From Anthostomella pinea (Eukaryota > Ascomycota > Sordariomycetes > Xylariales > Xylariaceae): a stretch of DNA of 64,000 bases. The stretch is from NCBI GenBank assembly GCA_963556695.1, contig CAUWAG010000010.1, forward strand, positions 5,456,001-5,520,000, in the 5' to 3' direction. This document shows positions 1 through 12,310 of this stretch, in pieces. Every line of letters begins with the position of its first letter. Position 1 is the first letter of the stretch. Both the position numbers and the translations under genes were made by a program. The notes below the pieces were generated by a model that saw nothing but the letters and a program-made list of their open reading frames with translations, had not been told where the DNA came from and did not search any database.

Positions 1-471
1 GTAAAGGGGTATCAAAGAGGCAATGATGGGAACAGCATTGGGATGAGTTGTTGACGGGGAGAAGATGCTGTCAATCTCTCCATTCTCTGTGAGGTGTTGG
101 GCGGCTGCAAAAGGACTCACCTAGGGAATGTCAAGGAAGGGAGTATGGCCGAGAAGCTTGATACACTCGAGGTTTGTGTCACAGGAGGTTGGAGGGAATG
201 GTATAATCCTTGAGAGTATTTGCAAAGTCCCCGAGTTCTTCACAATGGGTCATCTACTAGCTAGAATGGTGCGACCTGGGTGTGACATTCTCCTTGTAGG
301 TACTGGATTTCCGTTGAATGATCAGTGACAGGTGCGTACTGATACTTCTAAGTCCCCCCACCTTATGCTACAGTTGTGACCAAGATGCACAGTCGTCATG
401 CATACAGAACTGCTAGGCATTTCCTCCCATCCATCCGGTCCACCACTGATGCTCAAGGGGCGCCTCTCTCT
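1..471. other. intergenic, left edge
   Basis: No reading frame with family resemblance, splice structure or codon bias was seen here. It is the downstream flank of the minus-strand secreted-protein gene that ends at 472. Confidence 0.5.
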
Positions 472-1012
472 CTACACGGCTTGCTCAATGTGGAGTCGGT
501 AGGTGCCTGCATTGCTGTTGACGTTGGGATGGTCGGCCATGATTCCGGCCTGTCCCGCCCTGACGCAGTTCAGTAGGGGAGATGTTAAGAAGGAGGCCAC
601 CCATTCTGAAGTTCTGTTCACAGGTCTCTGGACGTAAGGCACAGCGCAGAAGCGGACGGCGCAGGTTCCCTCACGCCAGTTCAGGCAGACATCCGAGTAC
701 AGTGCGAAGGTCTCGGGGCCATTCTGGATGTCCGCAATGGCCGCCTCGCAGTCAGAGACCGATGCTGTGATGCTCTGAGATGATGGTTAGCCTGGCTGTC
801 GCAAGGGCAAGAAGTCGCCACCAGTATCCACTTACACCAAAGCAGGTGAAGACATCCCGCTTCTCAATATCGCGCGTGCACAGTGTAGCGCCAGCGTCAT
901 GGACGAGCTCCAGCTGGTCCGCCTGCTGCTCAACCGACGAGAAGGCCACAGAGAGGACGAGGCCTGGGACGCTGGCGTAGGCCACGGTGGTAAGGATGGT
1001 TGTGAACTTCAT
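472..1012 (-). CDS. small secreted cysteine-containing protein
   Basis: Two exons on the minus strand, 836-1012 and 472-774, joined across a 61-base intron (donor GTAAGT, acceptor CTCAG, branch-like GCTAAC), give 159 residues. The N-terminus, MKFTTILTTVAYASVPGLVLS, is a good secretory signal peptide of about 20 residues. An ELVHDAG..CTRDIEKR stretch follows and its KR could be a Kex2-type processing site. The mature part has seven cysteines in contexts CTR, TCFG, DCEAA, VCLNW, TCAVRF, FCAV and NCVR. I do not recognise the family. Secretion, small size and cysteines fit a candidate effector or extracellular protein, but that is inference. The start was chosen because it gives the signal peptide; the open frame runs further upstream through the minisatellite, which is unlikely to be coding. 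The C-terminal part of exon 2 after about residue 115 is less convincing and could hide a further intron. Confidence 0.6.
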
Positions 1013-1040
1013 GGTCGTTCTGACGGAGATGGAGTTGAAT

Positions 1041-1159
1041 GGCTGTGGTGATTTGGCTGTGGTGATTTGGCTGTGGTGATTTGGCTGTGGTGATTTGGCT
1101 GTGGTGATTTGGCTGTGGTGATTTGGCTGTGGTGATTTGGCTGTGGTGATTTGGCTGTG
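1041..1159. repeat. 14-bp minisatellite, 8.5 copies
   Basis: The unit GGCTGTGGTGATTT is repeated head to tail eight times without a mismatch from 1041 to 1152, followed by a seven-base partial copy. It starts 28 bases upstream of the secreted-protein ATG, so it lies in that gene's 5' leader or core promoter. Perfect copies suggest recent expansion and probable length polymorphism. Confidence 0.95.
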
Positions 1160-4100
1160 AGTCAGGTTGTGCTGGTCAAATGAAAGGTGGTATCCAGGAG
1201 CCGTGTGAGTAGGTGACGCGGCACTCAGGTGTTGGAGCAGAGGCGGCAGGTTCGATAGATATATGTATTGTGGAAAGGAGCCGTTTGTTCTTGCACAAAT
1301 CATTGATGCTTTCAAGGCATCTATCTACATGTAATGTACCGTACTTGTGGTTTGGATGCCTCAGCCTGATCAAACAGTGCAATCAAGCAGGGTACCTACC
1401 GCTTCAATCAGCCGAAGAAGATGTAGTTTCCTCGGCTACCACTGCAGCATCCCACGATGACAAGAATGAGGATACACTCATATAATTTTCTCTCGCCAGA
1501 GTCAGGCGAGAGGAGCGCATTGCCGGTTTGGATGCTCTAAATCCCAGCACCTGCTTACCTGGGTCCCTTACCTCAATGCCAGGAATGCTTCCACTTGCCG
1601 AGTCCTCTGTGTCCCCATCTGTAGGTGTCCAAGGTCGGTCAAACAGAGATCTGGCAGAGATACGGCTGCTTGCAGCAAGAGAACAGGCAGATATCCGAGT
1701 CCAACAAAGATTCTGCAACTCGGCTGTCGGCCAGAACACCAGGGACGATCGACTGTTCCGTGCTTAGTTGATGTATAGGATGTAGCTATCAGAGCTCATG
1801 CCTTCATGTTGGTCCTGGGCTTCTGCACCTCTGAGAACGCAAGGTCCATGTGCTGTTTGCACTAGAAAATCCCAGTCAATGCCTGCCCGTATTCCAGATA
1901 TATGAACTCGATCAGTCGTAACATGCGTTGCAACGGAGTATCTGCGGCTTGCACCAACATCGGAGACAGTTGCGTTGCCAGACGTCGGGTAGTCCTTTCC
2001 GTCAACACCCCGCACGGTCAATGTCAGTGAAGCCGAGTTCGAGAAGCATCCGGTACCACACCAGACTCGGGCAATACAATCGACCGTGACATAGGTTGTG
2101 GAATATAGGGTGTGGAATACCAGCCTCGCAAATCGATGGCATTACGGCTTGAGGTTAGAAGTGTTGCTCCAGTTATTCAATGTTCAGACGGCGTGTATGA
2201 ATATGTGAAGTTAAGTTGCGTAATATTGGAAGCCACGCGGTCCATTGGCAGCCACACGGCCCAGACCAATTCAACCTTCAATCTTCAAATGCACGGTTAC
2301 GCCTCACACGTCAAAAGGTGCGGCCACACAGCCACATGGCTGATGGGGCCTCTAACGCAGGCGCGCATATGATTGTCAGGGGTGCCTAGGTGAGCAGGCG
2401 AGCTGCTGGCCGAAAAGATCTATTCCGGATCTTGACTGACGGGCCCAAACAAGGGTGATCGTCAAGGGCTTTCATTGGATCAGCCGATTAGGGGAAGAGG
2501 ACGCTCCAGGATGATCCTGTCAGAACGCAATCGCAGAGGTCTGGCAAACAAGAGTCAGATAAACCTTGTTGTTCATAATAATAGCTAACGTTGTCGTCCT
2601 CATCATGATGATCATTGATATTGATCATGATCGCAGTCGCCAGATCACTCGCTTCTGTCGTCAATTGGGAACACGCGTCAACCGTCCCACAGCCAGTCTC
2701 GAAGCATATCGATATGCAGCACACGATAACCATGGTCTGCTATTATCTTGGTCTGGATGTGTTCGGTCTCGCTTGCAGCTTGCAGGTGTCTGGACCAGCA
2801 TCATCTTTGCCACTCGTGCTGGGCGAGTACCCGCTGGGACACCCTTGATGCAGCTAACCACCAGTATCTGTCGGGTAATGCCGAATCGTCGACGGTGATT
2901 GGCAAGGCCAGGCACGAACCATCCCGTTTCATGCTACCGGTACACAACAACACACAACAGTCTGGTGACCGACAGCAACACAGATCAACTGCGGCACTTC
3001 GTGTTCAACCAGAGAATCAACTCATGCATGAGACACAGACCAATATGTACGGGCAAGACAGGCATGACAGGCATGATTTATCTTGATAGCTTCCAATGCA
3101 CTGGCTCTGAGCGAGTTGGAACGCTCTGGGCCCGCTGTCTTGGCGGCCAGTATCTCAGCTTGGCTTGAATAGGGTAGTATTCACTACTGCGTAGAGTAGA
3201 GAGCTACACACGTACGTAGCTGACTTGAAATGCACGACAACGTCAGCTCGGCGTGGCCACCGTTATTAGCTTTGCAGCTGCAGCTATAGTAGTACTGGTC
3301 ACTACCACTAAAGGTTTGCGGTCATCAGTCAAGTTGTGGTCAAAGTGCGATCAACGTACATCGATGATATTGATCAAGCAATGGGCGCTTTCCTGCCATC
3401 CAGGTTTGCGCGACGGTTGACGCCATCGTGAGTGAACCTTAATAAGGCACAGCCCATAGTCATTGTGAGAACAGATTGCGACTTCAACTGGCAACAAAAT
3501 AATCAATAACTTATTAATAAAACAATGGGCACTTCCTTTGGAGACGACGTGTCTGAAAATTGATGAGACGAGTGGGATGAACAGGATTGCTGGAATGGGC
3601 CGTCTTGCTGGGGCGAATGGAGTCAGGGGCTGCCGGCGCCTACTCTGATTAATTACGGATTGAGTTTAGTCGGCGTAAAGGCCCGTTCAGGGGCGGCCTC
3701 TTTTATCGTCCAATTATTATCATGCATGCTTTTCGCTACCGTTTTAGTTGTAATCCACTGTAATGCGAGCCGTTGATTGATCACGATCGCCATGGCCCCG
3801 CACAGCCTTGCTACCCGTTGCGGATTAGCGGGGAAAGATCAGCGCGGCGGCAGGCACTGCCAGGCACCCATGCGCGTCTGGAACCTTTCTGGCCTTCTGC
3901 GCAATGCGCATCACGGCTTGGCTTGGCTGTTCCCGTCTGCTCTGCTCTGCTCTTCGCCTCGTGCCTTGCATGCTCGACCAAGATTACATGTAGACAACAC
4001 GGCCCTTCAATTCAACCTTGAATTTTCGCTCGTTTTGTCACGCCACACACACGCAAGACCACCCGGGCGGCGCTTTTGTCAATATCCATAATCTGGTTGC

Positions 4101-4756
4101 CCTTCCCCGTACTTGGGCTCTCGTCGTACCATTCGTTGAATCCGGCCACCACCACCACCACCATCCCTCCTACACCTTCTACCATTAAAATCACACAACT
4201 TCCACGCCAGACCACTCACTCGCTCACCGACTCTTATCTTGACCACCACCCCGTCACTCGGTCCTGACTGTGGTCTCGCAAACAAACGTCAATTGCAGTA
4301 ATCGAGTCAACCCAATACATCATAGGGTACTTCACGCCGTGTCCAGGTTTTGAAAGAACGAACGCCGCTCCTTTCAGAAACCCCCTTTTGTGACGACCAA
4401 GATAGGACGAACAATCCCCAGAGAAGGTACAATTGATTGTGAGTTATTGGTTCCGCGTCTGTTTCACGGGTCTTTCCAACCTTGTGACTAGCCCGTCACT
4501 GTTATTTTAGTTGTTCATGCTTGCCCCCAACCGACCGTGTTTCACCACCCCTCTCATCCCTCTTATAGCGACATGACTGACTGACTCTCTTCTCGGTCGT
4601 AGAACTGCCACTCTTCCTTCTTGGTCACCGCATTAACCACCCACCTGTCTGCCTGTGTCTTGCCTTTCCAACCTCCGAGAAAGCGGCGACGCGTATATCT
4701 TACCACACCCCCAGACCACGCCTCATCCGTCTTCGATTCTTCCGCATCCTTACAAG
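1160..4756. other. intergenic with no supported gene; 5' leader of 4757 gene at right
   Basis: Short open frames occur on both strands but none has a supported start, splice pattern or family resemblance. A minus-strand frame at about 1764-2150 reads like coding sequence (two WCGTGC-like cysteines) but lacks a start and flanking exons. From about 4010 to 4756 the plus strand is rich in C/T runs and CACC, typical of a long fungal promoter and 5' leader for the gene at 4757. Confidence 0.45.
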
Positions 4757-5242
4757 ATGGCCTCAACCACAGTTCACGAGAAGGGCTCCAAGCCCGGTAG
4801 ACCAACTTTATATACCGAACAAACCCACACACCTGGCATCTCGCCCAAGAATGAGAAGAATCCCGAAATAAGCATGGAGATCCGCCGGAACTCGAGCGCG
4901 TCATCGCCCTGTTCCATCACCAACACCAACGGCTTCGACACCGACATTGAGGCCATGATGCCGGCCCGGTCGTGCGACAACCTGAACAAGTCCACAACCA
5001 GTGGTACCCGCACCACGAAGCCTGACTGCACCGTCTGGCCTGGGCAGGCGCACTGGAAGCAGAAGACCCGCGCCGCCAAAATCAACAACAGCAGATCTTG
5101 CCAGTGCCTGTCTCAGCTTAGCAAGCGAACCAGGATCATGGTCAAGATTGCCATCGCGCTTTTGATCATTGGCATCGCAGTCGGTGTTGGTTTCGGCATC
5201 AGCAAACCACTCGGGGCTAGCATATGGAAGCCCAATAACTGA
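4757..5242 (+). CDS. conserved small single-pass membrane protein
   Basis: A single exon of 161 residues. The N-terminal two thirds are hydrophilic, Ser/Thr/Asn-rich and look disordered. A basic, cysteine-bearing stretch follows (SRSCQCLSQLSKRTRIMVK), then one strong transmembrane helix (IAIALLIIGIAVGVGFGIS), and the protein ends in KPLGASIWKPNN. From memory of the family, this helix plus the KPLGA.IWKPNN tail is a widespread ascomycete architecture of unknown function; I cannot confirm it by search. It is likely a tail-anchored protein with a cytosolic N-terminus. The upstream in-frame ATG at 4655 was rejected because the sequence after 4757 carries all the conserved-looking features and ACAAGATGG is a good start context. 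No transporter or enzyme motif is present. Confidence 0.75.
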   Translation: MASTTVHEKGSKPGRPTLYTEQTHTPGISPKNEKNPEISMEIRRNSSASSPCSITNTNGFDTDIEAMMPARSCDNLNKSTTSGTRTTKPDCTVWPGQAHWKQKTRAAKINNSRSCQCLSQLSKRTRIMVKIAIALLIIGIAVGVGFGISKPLGASIWKPNN

Positions 5243-8200
5243 GCGCCCACATGTACTTGTACATTTACACCATGACCTCCTGCACCGACCCGGCCAACGG
5301 CATTGGCCCGAGAGCAGAGACATTGGCTGCTGCCGTCGTCGTCGCCAGACAGTCGACGAATTCCTCTACACTGGATGTCGTTGAAGCTCGACGATCTTCG
5401 CATCCATATTGTTGAAGTGACGTCTCTGGCTGGACCGCTCTCTCCGGACGCTACGTCGTCTACAAAAACTTCAACACCCGGCCTCGATCACACCCTCGCC
5501 GGCTGTCTAAATTCATCAAGCTACGCATTGATACCCATTTGGAACTCGATCCATGTATATACTCGTTTTCTTCCCCCGATGCAGGTCTAGGGCACAACGG
5601 CACTTTCTTCGTACTAGGTCCAGGGAATGGAGGGCGTTCGGGGTACACTCATTTTCGGCGAAACTCTTGTGTGTCTTGCGAGGCACTATGCATATGACGA
5701 CAGGCCCGCTTTCGTCATGGTAGTGTTGCGTCAAAGGCATAATGTTTCAATCAGAGGCACCTAGGCAGGCGCCTATCAGTCAGGGCGTCTTGCAATATCA
5801 TGACAACGAGATCAATTCGAAATGCCGCTCGGGAGGAGAGCTGGCGCTGCAAAGCATCACATCTTTCTATCGTCGACTGTGCTTCGTGTACCTGGCCACA
5901 TTCGGCAGATAAATGGAACTTGACATTCGGATTGCCCAAGCCCAGGCCCAGGCCCATGCGTCTTGAAAGAGCCACAACCATCGTCCAGCGTGAGCCTGCA
6001 CATGAATCGTGACGACTATGACCTTATGCGCCGTACAAGGTGTTGCTCACGGATGCGTTGCTTTTGATTTACTGATCTAGTAAGTACGGTTCACCATCAC
6101 CACGGTCTGCCGAAGTGCGTAACCAAGGTAGTGAAGCTCAACTCACCCAAGCATATACCAGCTCGCTGGTACACGACCTGTCTCGGGTGGTTTTTTTTGG
6201 TTATCAGCCAGCACGTTCGAGTGAAATCAATATGTGACCAGGTGAAACGGATGTACGACGTCCAACCCAATGAAGTTTTCGCTATGCGCATGGCCGACGC
6301 CACCAGCCGAATGTCAATCCCGTTCCCGTTCCCGTCACCGTCACCGTTCCCTCACGGCAGCACGACGAACAGGTCTGCTGGTGATGGCCGGCCATAGTTA
6401 GATGGATGGGTCGCATCCAGGCTCGGACGAGTCCGCGAGGACCAGTAGACAGGACACGGAACACCTAGCTTGCTTCGGCTGTTCTACGTCGTAGGCACGA
6501 ATATCGCCCCAGCTGTTGGATCGAGGCAAGCGAGGACCGCGTTCGATGGGAGTCGATGAGTTCCCTCTCCGGCTGCACTCACCGTTGCCTGCACCCAGGT
6601 CAGCACCACCGGCCCGCTCCTATCTGGTAATACTGGTCCTGGGGTTCGACCGTATCAGACTCGGGAAGTGGTTGAGTTGATAGTGCTTCTCGGGATCAAG
6701 ACTGGAACACAGAGCGCACTCGGTGGTCTCGACGTGAACCTTGGCGACGGATACCGCGGGATTTGAACATTGCATACCGGTGGCCTATGTCTGCCCACCG
6801 CAGCGACGTCGTTGATGTAAGGATGATGATCCGGGCTCGCCGTTCATGAACGTTTAAGGTTGGATCGCGATGACGCCGAGCATCTATTTGCACCGAATTA
6901 CCTAAGTACATCCCAATTGGGTCGCTCCGCCAGCAATTGACTGGGTTGATTGGCCACACAGCATAGGCAGCCCGGCGGCGTAGGCGGGAAGCATAGGTAG
7001 GGAGTGGCGGCGAGGTTAACTTGTGACTCATGCAGGAAGCCAAGACATACCATATATCAGCCCATCGATGCCGCGATGTTGCTGGTTCGGAATCCTGGGG
7101 GCTATTCAATTCTTCTTCCGCGCTCATTGTTTTGCTGATTCATTACAGGTCAGTACAAGTCAGTACAGCTGTGGATGATATCTGGGTAGGAGCTGGCCTC
7201 GCTGGTCTTATAGCAAGGCTAGGTCCTAAGTTGCGTACATGTGGACCGGCGCCGGACTGTGGTCTCCAAGTTAACGGCATCGGTGGCTTGGGCGATCTCA
7301 ACGGTGCTCGGGGAAACACGGTCGTCTCGTCGCTTTCAGCTTTCGGCCGAGTCGGTTGACTTTCAAGACAGAGGCTGCTTCCAGCTGGGGTAGCTCGAGG
7401 ATGCAGTGCCAGCTGAGACAGCAGAAGGCGTGGTTGGAGCAGGGTTGTTTGTCACGACTATTTTGGGATCACGAGGAGAGACACAAACTCAACTAGGTAC
7501 AGGTAAGACTCGAATGGAGGGCTGTTTGTGTGAAGGTATCCTTGAAATCAGTCCAGGGGCATCAGCGCAGCGGGCGGACATGCCAGCATGATACGGCTTA
7601 CCGCCGTTACATTCCCGACGAACCGAGCATGATTTCAGTTGTTCATCAGATCATAGCTGGAGATGGTTCATCACATGATTGGATTCCGAAATGCACTATC
7701 GGGCCGTTTCCTGCTTACGCGGTCTAACGGCGTTCCAACCACGAGGTCGCCCTCGCTTGCTTAAAGTACCTCCCAGCCCTCGTCGGGGTAACGATGCGGG
7801 GATATGGAGATTGGCAGCTCGGGTGACCCCCAGAACAGGTGTAGCTCCGGTAAGACGGCGCCCACCTGCCCACCTACTAGGTAGTTTGTCCACGGGGTAG
7901 GTAAGGCGGTGGGGAATGGGGATGCGGGACCTCCAGCTCGTGAGTCGCTGCCCCGGAGTTCTTTACCCCGGGCCCGAGTCTGACCCACTTCCCCGGATCC
8001 TCCAGAGGGACCCCTAGAGATCCTCCACCAACGAATGGAGCAGCGAGGTTCACCCGGGGCAACAAGCGCTCCAGTCACATTCCGAGCCGATGGTCTGGGG
8101 TACTACTCGTGGCCTGCATCTGGCCAGCTGAGGCGCCAGGGGTATGTAGGTGTTCATCAGAATCAGGGTGCGGTCAGCTGGTGCGTCCCCAGGCATGTAG

Positions 8201-8372
8201 CAAGACCGCCTTAATAAGATCAATGTAACCCGCCGCCGTTGCGTCTACTTCACCTGCCTTTTGCCCACATCCCCCGCCCTCGCCCTCACCTTCACTCTCA
8301 CCCTCTCCCCTCTCCCCTCACCCGCTCCAGCCGCATACTACGTCCAGTCATCGAGGCAGACTGTCAGTCACA
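5243..8372. other. intergenic, no supported gene
   Basis: About 3.1 kb between the small membrane protein and the sugar transporter. Several short open frames lack splice support or family resemblance. From about 8240 to 8350 the plus strand is a C/T-rich run (CCCTCACC, CTCTCCCC), the usual leader of a fungal gene, belonging to the transporter at 8373. Confidence 0.45.
6319..6351. repeat. degenerate hexanucleotide repeat
   Basis: A short CCCGTT / CCCGTCA-type run of about five imperfect units in otherwise featureless intergenic DNA. Confidence 0.6.
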
Positions 8373-10307
8373 ATGGCCGCCACCATGAACGAAGACCCCG
8401 AGTCCAAGGTCCACGGTGTCCACGAGATGGAGCACAAGGACGTCTATGATGAGAAGGCCGGCGTTACCGATTACAAGGCCGGCGCCATCGAGGCCGAGAA
8501 CGCAGAGCATGACATGACGGTGTTGCAGGCCGTCAAAGCCTACCCTATGGCTACCTTCTGGGCCTTTGTCATATCCTGCACCATTGTAAGCGTAGCTGCC
8601 CTGTCCATGCCGAGCTCGCAGCTGACCCCGACAGATCATGGAGTCCTACGACGTCTTCCTCATGAACAACTTCATCGCCCTCCCTGCCTTTTATAACAAA
8701 TATGGCGTCTGGGACGAGGTCACCCAGATGAATGTCATCGAGACCAAGTGGCAATCTGCGCTCCAAGTGTCTGGCCAGCTGGGCGCCCTCATCGGTACGC
8801 CGAAGCTCCACTCCATTGCATTCACGGACTTACGCTGACCCTGTACCCTTTTACTTCAGGCGTCTTCCTCGCCGGTCCGCTGACCAGCCGCATCGGATAC
8901 CGCTATGCCACCCTGTTCGCCCTCATGCTCTTGAATGTCTTCATCTTCTCCTTTTATTTCGCCAATTCGCTCCCCGTCATGTTTGTCTCCCAGCTGCTCG
9001 AAGGCTTGCCCTGGGGTATCTTCATCGCCAATGCACCGGCATACTGCAGTGAGATTGTGCCGATTCAGCTGCGCGCCCCTGCCACGCAGATGCTGCAGAT
9101 GTTCTGGGCCATTGGCAGTATCATCGTCGGTGCCGTAACCTACGTTTACAACACCAAATCTGGCGAGAGCGCCTACAGGTTTGTGCTGGCTGTTTCGTGT
9201 CACAAGTCCTTAGCTGACCTTGGATCGACAGGATTCCGATTGCGCTTCAGTGGCTGTTCCCCACGCCGCTCTTCATCCTGATCTTCTTCGCACCGGAGAG
9301 CCCCTGGTGGCTGGTTCGAAAGGGACGGCACGAGGAAGCTGCAAAGTCGGTCGAACGCCTCGGACGCAGGTCACAGGTGAACTCGGGCGAATCTGTCGCC
9401 ATGATGCGTCGTGTCATTGAGCTTGAACTGTCAGCCAAGAAGCCCAGTCTTCTCGAACTGTTCAAAGGCACCGACCTCCGACGCACCCTTATTGTTTGCG
9501 GTATCTACGCGGCGCAAAACCTCACGGGCAATCTGATTGCCAATCAGGCCGTCTATTTCTTCAAACGTAGGTGATGAACATGGTGATTGTGCTCCTGGGT
9601 GAACCATGTGCTGACCTGTGAGCAGAGGCTGGCATCCAGACGAATACTGCCTTTGCCTTGGGCCTCATCACCTCGGCCCTGCAGATGATCTTCGTCATGC
9701 TCTCATGGATCTTGACCACCTACTACGGTCGACGTTCGATTTACCTCTGGGGTTCGGCGGCCAATACCATCCTCCTGATTGCCCTCGGTATCGCGGCCTC
9801 GGTTGGCGCGAGTAATGCAGCTTCTCTGGCGCAGGCATCCCTTGGCCTGATCGTCTCAGTCCTGTTTACGCTGGGACCTGCGCCCGCTTCGTGGGTCGTC
9901 ATTGGAGAGACATCGGCCATCCGCCTCAGGCCCCTGACGACCGGAATGGGCCGTGCTATGTATTACATTGTCGAGATTCCCTGTATCTTCCGTGAGTATC
10001 AATCCCAGGTGCTGGCTCTGGTGCAAAAGCTAACACGAAATAGTGGCCTCGTATATGCTCAACCCCCAAGGTGGAAACCGTAAGTCCTCTTATTGTGTGG
10101 CTTTGGGCAGCCGGCTAACATGTTGCAGTCGGAGGCAAGTGCGGCTACGTCTGGGGCGGCACGGGACTATTCTGCTTGGTCGTGGCCTACTTCTATCTGC
10201 CTGAGATGAAGGGACGATCCTACCGCGAGATTGACATCATGTTCAAGCGCCGCATCCCGGCTCGCAAGTGGAAGAAGACGGAGATTGACGTCAATGATGA
10301 CGAGTAG
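8373..10307 (+). CDS. MFS alpha-glucoside (maltose)-type sugar:H+ symporter
   Basis: Seven exons: 8373-8585, 8635-8794, 8860-9178, 9232-9566, 9626-9991, 10044-10079 and 10129-10307. All have GT..AG introns of 48-65 bases and the joined frame is open for 535 residues. The sequence is a sugar-porter-family major facilitator: a hydrophilic N-terminus of about 50 residues, then 12 predicted helices. Seen motifs include TSRIGYRYA after helix 2, the PAYCSEIVP.QLR helix 4-5 loop, PESPWWLVRKGRHEEA at the end of the N-half, the central loop, YYGRRS, and PEMKGRSYREID after helix 12. The PESPWWL and PEMKGR..EID pattern and the acidic N-terminus resemble fungal maltose/alpha-glucoside permeases rather than hexose transporters, but the substrate is inferred. 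The start ATGGCCGCC has a strong context after CACA. It converges on the minus-strand gene at 10469. Confidence 0.9.
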
Positions 10308-10468
10308 ATACCGCACCCACATGGTTCAAAGTATCTAGGGTACGACGTGGACAAGGTCCAGAGGACAAGCAAGCCACAAAGTGTATGTATGACTCGGACC
10401 TCTTCCCATGGAAAAATCACCGCACATTCATTGGGAGCTAGCTATCAGGTTCGAAAAAAGAGTTATAT

Positions 10469-10975
10469 TCAGAAAGGCACATTATGGAAACTCTCTTGCG
10501 ACGAGTATCTGCTGCTACCTTGACTATGGATGTACACGTTCGCCTCCTCCTTTCCACGGCTGAGTCCATCCCCGGACGGAGACTGCTCGGCCTGACCGAC
10601 TTGGGCAGCTGTAGTCGATGTGCTGCTTTCGCGCGATTTAACTTCGTAGATGGGCGCTCGACTCTTCTCTGACCCGGGCTCGTAGCTCGCTCGAGACTCA
10701 TCTCGGGGCTGTGCGGCGCCATACGGCAAGGACATGACCGGTGGCACCATCGCCGGTCGTGGTCTTGCCACCGCCGCCCCGGCGCCCGCAGAGCCTGCCG
10801 CAACCCCCTTCTCGACGTCGTGCTTCCGGATGACGACGTGATCTCGCTTCCGCGAGAACAGGGCCACGCCGACGAAGACGACGGGGATCAGAACCAGCAC
10901 GACGTACATGAACACCCAGTTGCTGTTGAAGTGCACTGCTACCTGCGGGGGTAGCTTTGTGAGGTCTGGCTTCAT
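10469..10975 (-). CDS. single-pass membrane protein with disordered tail
   Basis: A single exon of 168 residues. A short N-terminus with DLTKLPPQVAVHFNSN leads into one hydrophobic helix (about residues 20-41, WVFMYVVLVLIPVVFVGVAL). A basic SRKRDHVVIRKHD segment follows, then a long Ala/Pro/Ser/Gln-rich tail with many potential phosphorylation sites. The positive charge after the helix predicts a cytosolic C-terminus. I do not recognise the family. Its 3' end is 161 bases from the end of the convergent sugar transporter. Upstream (10976-11600) the minus strand is T/C-rich with a run of TA repeats at about 11244-11255 that could be a TATA region, consistent with an expressed gene. Confidence 0.6.
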   Translation of the reverse strand: MKPDLTKLPPQVAVHFNSNWVFMYVVLVLIPVVFVGVALFSRKRDHVVIRKHDVEKGVAAGSAGAGAAVARPRPAMVPPVMSLPYGAAQPRDESRASYEPGSEKSRAPIYEVKSRESSTSTTAAQVGQAEQSPSGDGLSRGKEEANVYIHSQGSSRYSSQESFHNVPF

Positions 10976-12310
10976 CGGGCTCGAATCGATCGACGCACGT
11001 CCGTCCCGTCAAAGGACTAGACTGACTAGCTAGGGAGGTAGGTAGGTAATGATGATGGGTGGGATTTGGTAGAAAATTGGTGGTGGGACGAAGTAAATGA
11101 TATCGATAAAAGAATAGATAGATGAATAAGGAGGTGAAAACGGAGCAAAGTCTGAGATCAACTCGACGATGCCAATGCCGAAAAGAAAAGAAAGGTTCGT
11201 TTCGGGGGGTTTTGTACGCAGTCCAGATTTTGTTGGGGCCGAATATATATATATCGCAGATTGATTGACCCGATGAAAGAATGTATTGTTGTGAACCGGG
11301 TAGATTCTCGACCTGTCTCGAAAGCGAAAAACAGAATGGGTTTGTTGTCTTGTCCTCGCCTCGGGAACCTGCCTGCTGAGGCTGAAAAAAATGAAAGAGC
11401 GTTTGTCGAGGGTCGAGGCCTCGCTGCTGTGCGTTGGAAAACAATGCGTTGTTGTTGTGTTTGTTTGAAAGAGAGTAAAGAGAGACAAGAGACAAAGAGT
11501 TCTACATTTCGAATAATCACTCGGGTGGCTAGGAGGGAGTACCTTTATTGTACGTGCGTCTTGACGCGTCAGGTCAGAAATTACGCGGTGTGAGTTGATG
11601 GGGAAGTGCGTAACGCGTAACTTAGTCAGGTGCATACGTGGGCGACTCATGATGGCCGTGTCAGTGGCGGCTAGTTTCCCCGGAGGAAGCGCCTTTGCGC
11701 CCAGATGATGACACGGTGTACAGGTAGCTGACTATTCCCAAATCCACACTCATAGAAATGAAACGTTGCGTCGCGTCTCGTTGCGCCAAGGGCCTCAAGG
11801 TGCCGGCGTATCGCCTCTATGACACGGGTGTCCCTTGTGTACCGCATGCCTTGCATCCATCTCAACACGGGTGGTGGAGGTTGGGGGCTCTGCCTGTGTC
11901 GGTTGATGTTATGATTCTGTTACTGAGGGGGTATTCTTCAGGTCGTGAATGCTCTCAGCGGGTCTGGTAGTTCTGTAGGGACGGACTGGAAGATACGAAA
12001 GCGCCGAGTCGAATGCTCACGAAGTCATTGACGTCCTCTCGTCACTGGCAGTCTTTGTGTGGTCACAGTGCTCACAAAGGAAGGGGTGTCGACCTGCAGG
12101 CAAAAGATACTGCCTTGACCCAAGTGAGGCGCATCTGAAAGTGGATTATATTATACACAGCTACAAAGCTGATACGTTGGTGGAGGGGTATATATCCATC
12201 ATACATCGCAATAGGGGGTCATCACCTCCTGACCAGGAGTGAGTGCGAGCCTTGTTCGCCACGCCTCACGCAGTAGCGCACCGTGGTAGAGCTCACTGCG
12301 GTTGACTGCA
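10976..12310. other. intergenic; divergent flank with no supported gene
   Basis: The left half is the promoter/leader of the minus-strand gene at 10469 (pyrimidine tracts on that strand, TATATATA at about 11245, and a GGTAGGTAGGTA motif at about 11037). The rest, to the 3' end of the efflux transporter at 12311, shows only short open frames with no support. Confidence 0.45.

Noticed and set aside
752..1315. Longer minus-strand frame running through the 14-bp repeat
   Set aside because: Most of the extra N-terminus is translated minisatellite. The signal peptide begins at the internal ATG at 1012.
1764..2150. Minus-strand open frame with coding-like composition
   Set aside because: No start codon in a good context, no flanking exon or splice pair could be joined, and no family resemblance. 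It may be a relic but is not supported as a gene.
6696..7127. tRNA-like stretch with GTTCAAATCCC on the minus strand near 6765
   Set aside because: The T-arm stem does not pair and no acceptor stem or anticodon arm can be drawn.
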